Source of the DNA: Sipunculus nudus
Taxonomy: Eukaryota; Annelida; Sipuncula; Golfingiida; Sipunculidae
Assembly: GCA_026874595.1 (NCBI GenBank)
Contig: CM049318.1
Location: 10,957,241 to 11,021,240, forward strand
Length of the DNA stretch: 64,000 nt
Direction of reading: 5' to 3'
Shown: piece after piece, positions 1-12,000 of the stretch
How positions within the stretch are numbered: the stretch's first letter is position 1
How the letters are laid out: the number at the start of each line of letters is the position of its first letter
The notes under the pieces: model-generated
Database searches by the model: none
Told to the model about the DNA's origin: nothing
Seen by the model: only the letters and a program-made list of their open reading frames with translations
Translations under genes and position numbers: made by a program

Positions 1-35
1 CACTCTAGTAAGTCACCACTTTCTGCCATGCCCTC
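1..35 (-). CDS. Tentative exon e56 (partial)
   Basis: A pyrimidine-rich stretch ending in AG (minus strand, 36-37) precedes an open phase-0 frame E-G-M-A-E-S-G that runs off the left edge. Phase 0 fits the donor of e55, and an E-G-M opening recalls the start of DL modules, but the match is too short to be sure and the acceptor could be chance. No other candidate exon is seen in 36-224. Confidence 0.2.
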
Positions 36-3000
36 CTTATGTCAATGACAGAAATAAAAGATTATTTTCAGCAGAATAAGAATTTTTCACATGTAGATAA
101 GTGTTTTTGATTACGCAAAAATTAAACAAATTTAATGGATGGTGAAGAAAGGAAACAAATCATTGATATAAAAGACTTATCATTCCAACAATACTGATAA
201 TAAATGACATTATAAAGTACTCACCTGATCGAGACACATTTGTTCCGTTAACTCACAGTGCTCAGAACAGATCTCTCGTCCCTCTTCACACTTGCACTTG
301 ACACATTCAGTGACGTTCCAGCGTTCTCCATTTGTGCGATTTCCACAACCACACTGGTGTGGCTCCACACAAGCATTGATTCTCTCATCAAACACCTGGC
401 CATCTGGACAATCACACCCAGCCTCGCATGGTGACATGTTACATTTGCGGTTGGGGTTTTGACAAGTCCTAGGGCATGAACACTCTTTGAACACAAGTCC
501 ATCCTCACAAGTCTCTGTAATACAGGTGTTAAATTATCTAAGTCTGGTGACTGTTCAGATTCCATTTAGTTACTGGTGACTTATAACCAACCCACAAGCA
601 TGAACACCTTGACAATTAGGATTGCCCTTTCAGATTCCTTTAGGTTAAGACATAATTTGATATATTTGTTCTCCCATGTTGAGCGCTACCTATTCTTTTG
701 GTCAAACAAAACTTATCGTGTTTTACTGTATAAATTCTGTATGTATTATACATATAAATGTGAATTTGATCTCCTAAACATGAACAACAACGCAGGTAAC
801 ATGACCAGGATGACATAGAAGCTATCATGATAAATTTTAAAGAAGCTCCTGTTTTCACTTATAACAGAATATTTGTACTTATTATCATCAAAAGTGCTGG
901 TGTCTCATTAAGGTTTATGAATGTTTATCTAAATATTAGAAAGATGCGTTCTCTCAAAGATCCCTTACTGTTACAGCGTGTGTTAGTCCGCAAGCCCTCA
1001 GTAGTGCATACAGCAACTGTGCACTGTTCTTCATCCACTGTACAGCTCTCACCAAACTATAGGGACAAAAAACGTATGTACTTTATCAATGTAATAATAC
1101 ATTCACTGAGGTGTGACCAATATTTCAGCTACCAGGACATCATGATGTGTGGAACTCTCTATGACATATATCATTTGGGACACATAAAATTAATTTAAAA
1201 TAATTCAGAAGTTTTCCTTGGATTAAATACAATGTGTGCAGCATCTTAGTCACCCATAGTACAAAAGTTAATATTTCAATACTTGCATGTTACACCTCAC
1301 TTCAACCTGGTTATTCAAACAGTATTTGTGTCAATGAGCCTTGACCTCCACCAAGAGAATTTTTCAATTCACCTACTTGGGTCAATAAAAACTTTGAGTT
1401 TTAGATGAAATTAGATATTAAATTCTATATACCTTGATCCATTTATCACCACAACGGCATGGGCAGGTATTCTCATCAATGCATGTGCCATTCCTCATAA
1501 CCTGTCCTGGCTGACAACTACAGCCAGGTACACAGTCTGAGTCACCTGGCTGAGGACATCTGAAGTCGGGATTTGCAAGATCATCACATCTCTTCACGCA
1601 CACGCATTCAGCTTCCTCAAATGGTTCTTGACAGCGTGATCCTTGAAAAGGGAATTAATTCAAACTATTTACCAGCACACTGTGCAAGGTACATTTTTAA
1701 TCAGAAAAGAGTGTGGTGAATTCATTTTAATAGCATATACCATGAAATAAATTCCTTTTGTGGAATTTCCTAACTGTTAGTTGTATTCCTAAAGACTTAT
1801 CTTGCCATGCCTTGTCAACACTCTGAAGGATTACAGGAATTAAATCTGATTAATGGGCAAAATTTAAAAAAAGATGACAAAATGACAGACTTGCTAATAG
1901 TTTAGCATGACTACTATTTGTTAGTTTTGTAATAAGTATACCAAGTTGTAAGCCCATTCATGAATCCATTGATGAGAAAGTGTCTAGATTTCTGTAAATT
2001 GGCAATTTAAAATTACTGATTTAAAATGCTTAATTAATGAAACAAATTATTATAGCACAATCATATTTATTGAAAAAAAATGTATGGTGAAAGTTAAGAT
2101 AAAAACACCAATATAATTATAAAACAAAAAGGGTTAAGAATTCCTAACCGGGAATTACATGCATGATAACCCAGCATCATACTGCATGTGTTTTATGTCA
2201 GGTTGATAAAACTGATATTGAGAAACAATAATGAGCAACTGTTTTACCTGTTGTAGTGATGAGTGGTGTGGTGGTGGTTATGAAGGTTGTGGTTCCTTCA
2301 GTTGTGGTGCTAAATATTGTGGAAAATCCAGTGGTGGTTGAGAAGGCACCTGTTGTGGTGGTGACAACACCTGGTGTTGTGGTGGTTAGGACAGTGGTAG
2401 TTGTTGACACTAGAAAAAATATACATCATGTTAAATGCTAACAGTCATGTCACTAAATTAGCTGCAGGAAATCACACTGAAGGCATACTTCGTGATAACC
2501 TTTAGGGTTTTTTACTTCACCACTTGCAGCAAGCTTCAACTTCCCTGAATTAACTAGTTGTGGGGATAAAGTGTAGTTTAAACAAACACTAAAATCTGCT
2601 CCAGTCTGTTCAGATTTGTGGTGACAATTATAAAACAATCACAAGAAATCATGACTTTATCATTAATAATTAATATGCTAGAACACTTCACTCTTTGGCT
2701 AATAACAGTCAACAACAAATTAACCTGTAGGCTTCTTTGTATATAACAATAATGCAGCTTACTTATGAAAACTAATAAAATTCATATTTATTCAGAATGT
2801 TATGTACTTAGGGCTGTAATAATATCTACTCTCTGTGAAAAGTCAGATTCTGGATTTAACTGTGATCTTCAGAGTAAATGATGTTTACTGACTCACTTGT
2901 AGTTAAAGTGGAGCACCATGGATTTTAATAAATGAATACCATGCATAGCATGAAACATATGATCAGCAATATATAGCTTTTCAGCTCCATGACTAGCTGA

Positions 3001-6000
3001 TGGTGATGACCTGTGTGATAAGATCCTGCAGCCAAAACGTAAAGGCAGCAGGTGAAACTGAATATGGGCTTTCAGGCCAGAATAATCATTGTTTTATGAT
3101 TCACAAGTGATGTAACCATAATTTTGACACATGACCTGTGCTATCTAGGTTTCAGTGTGTCAGCAAAATGGCAGCCTCCATGAGTGGTTTCCAAAAATGG
3201 GAGAAATAAACCTCAATAAAAGCAACAGGAAAGTACTCCAAGCACAGCTTCTGTCAGAATTTGTCTGTGGAGTTTATATCAGCAAAGTTTAGAGTGGAAT
3301 AACTTTTTTTCTATTGTCAAAATATGGTAGAATTAAATGAGCATAATGCCAGACCTGGGTCAAGGGACAACTGATTACATTTTGGGTGATTGTAGATGCA
3401 GCTACAGGCATTGGTGGGAGTATGTGTACAGTGAGGTCTTTACAGTCTATAAATTGTATTTAGTTTTACCTGGTGTTGTAGTTGGAGCCAGAGTGGTGGT
3501 TGGTGCAGGAGTTGGACATGGCGTATCAGTACAATGTGTCCATACATTACCAAAGCCTGGAGCATAGTCACATGTGCATGTAGAGCAGTTCCTCAGTTTA
3601 CAAGTGTCACCTCGCTGCAACCAAAAAAAATAATGCTATAGGTCCTTCAGTGAATGGACACAGACAAACACTGGTGAGAAAGGTCACATGAAAACATGGA
3701 AAAATACTGCCCATTGCATGGGTGGATACGTGTTAACTCCCTGTAAGAAACCACTGATCTATGAGTTGCAAAGCTTCATTTCCTTGAAATTAACATTACT
3801 TTCATTAATTGTTTTCAAATAAATAGTTGAAATTTCAAGCATACAAATAAAAATTTATATCCAAAGGACTAAAAAATAAATGCTGTTTAAATACTTTCTG
3901 TGGATGATGTTTAATATTGCACCTGACACTGAGTAACTTTGTTAGTTGTCTCAATTCATGGGATGATCGAATATAGTCTCAATATTAATACAGGGCAGCT
4001 GATATGATACTAATATGATAATTAGCTTAGTGTAGCAATGTGTTGGTGCACTGCACAAGAGTCTTTTTCCAGTGTTTGTGATTGCATGTCTTCAGCAGTT
4101 AAAGTATGAAACATGTGCAACTTTATTTCTAATATTGATGCTAGAAATTGCCATTTAGCAGAAATGATCCATTTCTAAATAAATCAAAGATTATAAGGGA
4201 AACTTTCTACAACTGTTCAGATTTTCAGGTTTATAAAAATTTCAGAAATGTCTTCAAATTTCAAAGGAATTTTGAAGACATTTAAAGATGGTTTTGGGTG
4301 TACAAACACTGAGTAACTGAAATGGTATGATTGGCAAGACATACCATCATTTCCCTGCCTTCACAGACACAAGGTATCTCACAGTCATTTTCTCGTTTTA
4401 CACAGAATGCTCCTTCTCTTACTGCACCATCTTCACAGCCACAATCTATCTGGGCACACTGGAATCCCAGTGCTGGATCTACGGTAGGCTCAGGCTCCAG
4501 TCCCAACTGTTGTGCACAGGTAATATTGCGATAGCATGTTGGGGGCTTCACACCTGTAAATATAGCAATTTTATTATATTATAAGATAATTAATAATAGC
4601 ATTATTTTTTAATTTAAAACAAATGTATTTTCATGGTGTCCTGTACTGTTGCCAATTCCCTTCATTGTGTAAATAAAAAATATTTATCATACAAATATCC
4701 CATCTGTTGCATGTGTTTCTTATATGAATATTATCCAAGCTAAAGCCATTGTACTTACATGTAATGATATAAATAGCAAACCATGATAAACAATCTCATG
4801 TGGACAGTTGGTGGTGGAGCTTTTAAGGGCCAGAATGTAGCTATATCCTCTTTAAAATAAAACTTTGGCAATGTCTTTAACACAAAAGAGCTCACTCTTA
4901 TTCATGAGTGATCACCTGTCATTGACAGGAGGCAAAGGTAGAAAAAAATCTGTGGTTGCCTTTATGTTCATGAGGGTTTTTAAAGTTGTGATTTTCACGA
5001 AAGGGGAATTATCACGAAAAATAAAACCTTAGTAAATAAGAGCTAGGTCTCATTATTGAAGGTAGATAAAAGATTGATAAAATGAATAATATATCTGTAT
5101 GTTCTAAGATTGCTATTATAAAGAATATCAGATCTTTCAAATTATCTGCCATAAATGAATAATAATTTCCATTCACTCAATGTGTCCCATGTTCCTGTGC
5201 AGTTACTGAGATTTTGCACACTTATTATATTTGATATAAGTGATGCATGTAATTTTGGTTGTAGTCTGTGAAGGTCTTTTGGAAAGTTAGACCATGAAAA
5301 TGCAACCCTCAGGAAATACTGAAAAAGTGAACATCTTGAAATTTTAATCTTGTGAATATAAAGTCAACCACAGTAACCTTCCAGAGTCAACCACAGTTAC
5401 CTTCTGGGGTCTTGTTATGGCTCATGAAAAAGGCAAAAAGAATAAGTTAGCCTGGATGACCAGCAAGGAGTAGACATTGATCAGTGGTGGATCCAGGGAG
5501 TTAGCTGTGGGGGGAGCTCCCAAGGTTCTGGCCTCAGGGGGAGGGGGGCATTAGGCAGTAGCTGTGCTGGTCACATATGTGTATGTCAGTAGGATACATG
5601 ACTTTGGGAATAATAAGCATTACTACATTTTTGCATGTAGACAATATCATTAAACTGAAATGGTGATCCTAATTTTCATAAATATAATTTGATTTATTAT
5701 TAGTGAGTTTATTCCCCAGTGTATAGTTAAACATATAGTTGAAAGGTTATAGATATTACATAGTTATACGTTTCATCTAGTAAAATGATAGATTGCACCT
5801 TAAAGCAAGCATTTCATTCTAAGCTACAAAGTCCTTCACACTAACCCCACTCTGCCTTCCCATGTTTGCACACATTTTAGTTGACAGTAACACTCTGTGA
5901 CAAATAAGCTCCCCCCCCCCCCCAAAAAAAAAATTCCTGGATCCGCCACTGAATTGGTTGAGAATAGCACTGTTGGTGACATCAAGCTATAAACCCAGCC

Positions 6001-9000
6001 TCAACCTTTACTCCTCTTCTTAACCATTGAACAATTAATGCAGATTCTCACTACCATATAGTCTGGATTATCCACAGGTTATTTGGGGCCCAGAGTGAAA
6101 GGACACCAATATATTGCTGAAAACAACACTGTCACATATAGATCAGTCTTGTATCTGAGGTAACTGTAGGTGCAATTTTGACCTATCCACCAGAGCCCAA
6201 ATGCTCCGCCCTTTTAACCTTATCATTATAATGAGCCCCTAAAAATGCCTTTACACAGAAGGTCTTCCATTCCAATGGTAGCGAGATTCGCTTACAACAT
6301 AATAATGACTTCACAAAGGTTGATGACAATATCCCACTGACTGACGTGATCAACTTGTATCGCTGCCCAACATTATTGAATATATTGCAGTCATTGTGAT
6401 TTGTCTTGTAATATTTTGGATTATTTGTCTCACACAAATTACATGCCAGGTAAGACATTATGATTTACTTGGTAGTTGGAGGAATGGCTCCTGCAACCTA
6501 TAGCCTAGAACTTTTTGTACTAACTACTTTGTATAAAAAAATATCCCGGGAAACAAGCCGACATGGGTACTGGTACAGACTACATGTGTTCTGTTTGACA
6601 GAGCTCTGTCAAATAATGCAAATATTGTTTTTATTGGATGATTGGTGCTTTCCAATCTTTACAATCACCTGATTGGTAGCTTGTTAGTTCAATGCTTATG
6701 ATTATTCATTGAATAAAAATGCAATTAAGGTCACATAGAATTCACGGATAGGTCAATTAACTTAGAATTTCCAAGGAAGGAGTTCAAGAATTAGCTGTGA
6801 ATAACTGCATCACTCACATGAGGGAGTTGTAGTTGGTGCCAGAGTGGTGGTTGTGGTAGCAGTTGAACATGGCGTATCTGTACAGTGTGTCCATACATTT
6901 CCAAAGCCTGGAGCATAGCCACATGTGCATGTAGAGCAGTTCCTCAGTTTACAAGTTTCACCTTGCTGCAACCAAACAATAATAATGCTATAGGTCCTTC
7001 AGTGAATGGACACAGACTTGTAAACACTGGTGAGGACGGTCACATGAAAATGAGGAAAAATATTCTATACTGCCCATTGCATGGGTGGGTAAAGGTTAAC
7101 TCCCTGTAAGAAACAACTTATCTATGAGTTGCAAAGCTACATTTCCTTGAATTTAACATTATTTCCATTTATTATTTTATTTATAAAATGGCAACATTTG
7201 GAAATTGGGTCACTTGGGTCTTATCATGAAACTGTTACTTGTTTAATACACCTAAAATATCAAATTCTCAAGACTTTTTCAGGACTTTCAATGAACTTCA
7301 AAGGAAAAGTTAAATATGGCATTTAAAACTACTGGCACACATGCTTCCACACCTTCTTATGGTAGAAGAAACATACATATTGATTTTATATATATATATA
7401 TTTATATATATATATATATATAATCAATATGTATGTTAAGATGGTTTTAGGTGTACAAACACTGAGTATCTGTAATGGTATGGTTGGTAAGACATACCGT
7501 CATTTCCCTGCCTTCACACACACAAGGTATCTCACAGTCAGTTTCTCGTTTTACACAGAATGCTCCTTCTCTTATTGCGCCGTCCTCACAGCCACAATCT
7601 ATCTGGGCACACTGGAATCCCAGTGCTGGATCGACGGTAGGCTCAGGCTCCAGTCCCAACTGTTGTGCACAGGTGATATTGCGATAGCATGTTGGGGGCT
7701 TCACACCTGTAAATATAGCAATTTTATTATATCATAAAGTCATTAATTATAGTATTTTTATTAACATATTTTTTTATCTGACCGATTAACCTTTCTGTCC
7801 CAAAATGTTGCCAAACCTTATTCATTGTGAAAATTTAAAGAATATTTATCATACAAATTTATAAATTAATCAGCATCTGTAACACAAACTTCTCATATGG
7901 ACATTATTCTTGGCTAGGCCCCTTGTATTAATAAATTTGCAAATTAAATTGTCAGTTAAAACTTGCATAAAGACTCTTGTTTGGCCAATAACTGTAATAT
8001 ACAGCAATACTTGTCAGTAACAACCAACAAACACACTCTGGTCACCTATGGAGTACTGAATTCTGTGATGGTTTCTGGCTACCCATCAGGCAGTGTATTG
8101 ATTTCAAAGTACTTTTACTTGTTTTCAGAGCTTTGTAAATGTGGCACCAAGATACATTTGTGACCTACTACAGCTCAAAACTGCACTTAGGACACTAAGG
8201 TCTTTTACCTCACAGTTTTTTGTCACACCAGTATGTAGGACTGTCTTATGGTGATGTGTTTTAGTTGTTATGCCCCGTAACTCTGGAACAGTTACCTTCC
8301 AGCATCAGGAATGCTGGCTCTATTCCAACTTTTAAAAACAGCTGAAGACATTTCTTTTCAAACAGGCTTTTAATCTGTTGTGTAGCATTTTTTTACCTTT
8401 TTTTAACCCTGTGTTTTCAACTTTTAAATGTTTTCATATCTTTTATGTAAAGTGTTCTGGAGCTAATTATTTTTGGATTAGGGCGCTATACAAATGTTGC
8501 ATAATAATAATAATAATAATAATTATAATGTTTTATCCCTCTTTTATCTTCAGACACAAAGATTGGCAAAACTGTATGGCAAAATAATGGGTGGAACCTG
8601 AGAAATATCATTTTTTTTTACCTCAAAATCACCCAAACTAACTTTCAACTGTTGAATAATGGTGTCCCACAGGAAAACAGTCTGTCATATAATTTGAAAT
8701 CAGATGAGTCTAGCAAATTTAATGAATAATTAGTACAATTTTTCTGACATTTCAAATAAATGATATATCAAATGTATTGACAATTTTAGTACTCACACTG
8801 AGTAGTTGTTGTTGTTGGCGTAGTTGTGCTTGGAGTGCTTGAGGTACATGGGTACCTAAGTATACACACTGGAGGTTCATCTCTGGAGAGTTCTAATCCA
8901 GGAGGACAGTTCCTACAAGTGTCAGCCATGCAGAATTCAATGTCCGCTGGGTTGAAGAGATCGCTTGCACTTATAGAGAGGCTGTTACTGTCATAGGCTG

Positions 9001-12000
9001 GTTGCTTGTCACAAGTCAGAACATACCAACATCGCTGATCCTTAACACCTGAAGAGATCATTATACACTTATTTAGTGACAGGTACCACAAAAAGATAAC
9101 CATTACAGAATATACACCTCAGAAAAACAAATTTTCATGATTTTAAATGACTTTTTTCATGACTTTTAACAAAAATTCATGACTTTTAGTATGTCATTGT
9201 TATATCATATTTTGGCCTAAAAATTAGTCCTGTTTCTGGTGATAAGCAAAAAATATATTGGGTCAGTTGATTTGGGAAATTTGCTTACTTGGTTTTTATA
9301 TGATGAATTTGTTGCATGTATTAAGTGTTAACTGTTGTGAAAGTATGTCTGGTATAAGTTTCATATAATTTTTACAATATAAAAATTTTAATGGAAAAAA
9401 TTTGAGCTTTGTCAGAGATTTCACTTAACATATACAAATATTATGCAGCATCCATATCAAGAACTGTGCAGCTTTTATTCAAGTATATTCTAAATCAGAT
9501 GAGTAAAAAATGTTAACTTACATATGCCTGGTGTTGTGGTAGTTGTAGCCTGTGTTGTTGACAGCCTTGTAGTTGTAGGGACTGGAGTTGTTGATGGTGT
9601 TGTAGTCACTGCAAAACAAGATGCTTGGAATGACAGATGAACCAGAAGCATCACAAATCAGGGGTGGATCAAGGATTTTTTAAAGGAAGACTAATAATAA
9701 AAAACATGTGTAGTACTGTGTACATGTGGTATACTGACTGCTGATCGTTCCATTTTTCTTAGCACATATAGTACTGGCATGTCATTAGGATGGATAACTA
9801 AAATGTTCCCTACACTGTACATTTTGAATCAGTAGATGTCTTGTATTTTATTGTGTATACATTTTGTATGTGTTTGTGTGTTTTCTGTGATCTGTGAAAC
9901 ATACCTCTTGGTGTGGTGGTGGCAGCTGTTGTTGTTGTAGTAACTGCAATTGATAAATTTTCATGTTATATAAATCAATGAATTTAACTTAATGATTTAA
10001 ACATAATTTCTAAGATCTTAATTTCTAATTTTTCAATCAAAAAAGTTTAAAAGATGTTAATTAAGTCTATAAAATCAGAACCAGTCATTTACAGTATTAT
10101 GGAAAACTAGCCAATTAGCTCTTGTTACTGTGTTCTAGGAGTCCTGATCCTTCAGAACTGGTCATATTACAATGTTCTTGGAGATCGGTCATCTCTGTTC
10201 TTGTGTATATTTATTATAAGATACTCAGAAAATACAGGAATGGTCAAATAACTGTGCTCTCTGTATGTGGGCAAAAATATATAGATTGTATAAAATAATT
10301 GCACAAAGTGAATGTCTCTTTACCTTGAAACATCCTGAAACTAGATGGCATTCCTTTGCCTTATTACCTTCAAATTGCCAAGCAAGATTATGCTATGAGA
10401 GAAGGGTTTGACTTTTGTTCTATTCCTATATTCAAACCACTGGAAAGCCGAAACAAAATGACTTAAACCACCGGTTCCAGACCTATAGTTGCTACCCACC
10501 TCATCCCCCCCCCCCCCCATTTTAGAATAAAATAATAACTATTCAGAGAACATTTAATTATTATTAATGGTTTTATGTCTTTTAAGATTAAAAACTTGGT
10601 TACTGATTTTAATTTCATGAAAAAAGTAATTATTTCAGTAAAGTCAATTATGTTAGCATTTTTAGAATTCCTTTCTTGTATTTGATGTCTATATCTTAAA
10701 TGGGCTTAATATGATGTATAGGGTATCAGGTATTATATTTAATTTTCTTCGTTGCATACTTTTATTGATCAGCATTTGTGTTTAACACAGATTAAACTCT
10801 TTATATATTATTGAATGTAATGTAATGACACTGTAGCTGTAGGTCTTCAGTTTTACACCTGTTAGTGCCTCAAAAGCTAAAAAGCAACACCTCAACAGAA
10901 CCTCCATGGTTACCTCTATGTTCTTAATAAAACATTTATACTCTTGATTGATCCCTGCAGTCCTGTGAATATAAAACCTTAAATCCAGATGACTTAATAC
11001 TAACATCTCATTCTTATCATACGTTTAACTTCATCCAAGTTCACATGGTCTGTGCCACAAACAGGTCACAGACCAAACATTTTGATGAAAACAGAAATCA
11101 ATTTTGTATAGGGTATACATTAACAAACAAACTAATCAACTATTATAATCACAAGTGAATCGCTGGTGAGCTTGACTTGAGACATTATTTGCAACTGGCA
11201 GTTGCAGATGACCACTGACTGTCTGTGGTTTGTTGCTGATAATAAATGCCAGTTAGCAGGAGGCTTAAGGTCACATTCCTTGCACTTTTACAGCTTCCCA
11301 CATTAACAAAACATGGCGTCAGCAACCTACCTGGTGCTGTGGTTGTGGTTGCTGTTGGAGTGGTTGTGCCCCGTGGTGGAAGGCAGGCCTCTAAGTCCAA
11401 AATCGTAAAATATGCCGTGGTGTCTCCATCAACAATCTGGGTCACAATGAATTTAAGATATATGGCATCCAGGTTGCTGAAAGTGATTGTATCAACGGCA
11501 GGTGTATTTGCTGTTTTGACAAACTCAAAGTCAACGTTGCTGTCTCTCGATGTCTTCTTATAGATTGAAAGAATAGCATTTCCCATGAGGAGTATCTCAT
11601 TGACCCTTGCTGGAGTATCACTGTATGGCACCAGATCGATAATCAGGGCTGGTTTCTCATCTTCTGGCACACCTTCTGGAACGGAAGTCTCAATTCCACT
11701 AGAATCAAGAGCTTCAGCCAGATCCTCAGGGCCCAACCAGTTAGTGACTGATAACTGATCTGGAGTCAATTTATTTGAACCAGTCATGATGTCTTCACAT
11801 GGACCTAAAACACAAAAACAAAACAATTTTCATAATATTATAAAGATTGGGTACGTTCAGATATATCATATGGCCAATGTCTCTATATAAGACCTGCATG
11901 CTCGCATATAATTTGTACAGCATGATGTACTTCAGAGCAGCAAATTAATCGATTTACGTCATCCCTACATATGAATATAAGATTTACCTTTCCTGTTTAC

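Noticed and set aside
827-1198. 123-codon plus-strand frame
   Set aside because: Overlaps e54 antisense and shows no recognisable protein character.
6183-6458. 91-codon minus-strand frame in intron e49/e50
   Set aside because: No mucin, DL or Cys-rich character and no fitting splice borders; lies inside a possible MITE.
9658-9690. hAT-like terminus (CAGGGGTGGATCAAGGATTT)
   Set aside because: Resembles the left end of the element at 5482, but no matching right end was found, so no element is called.
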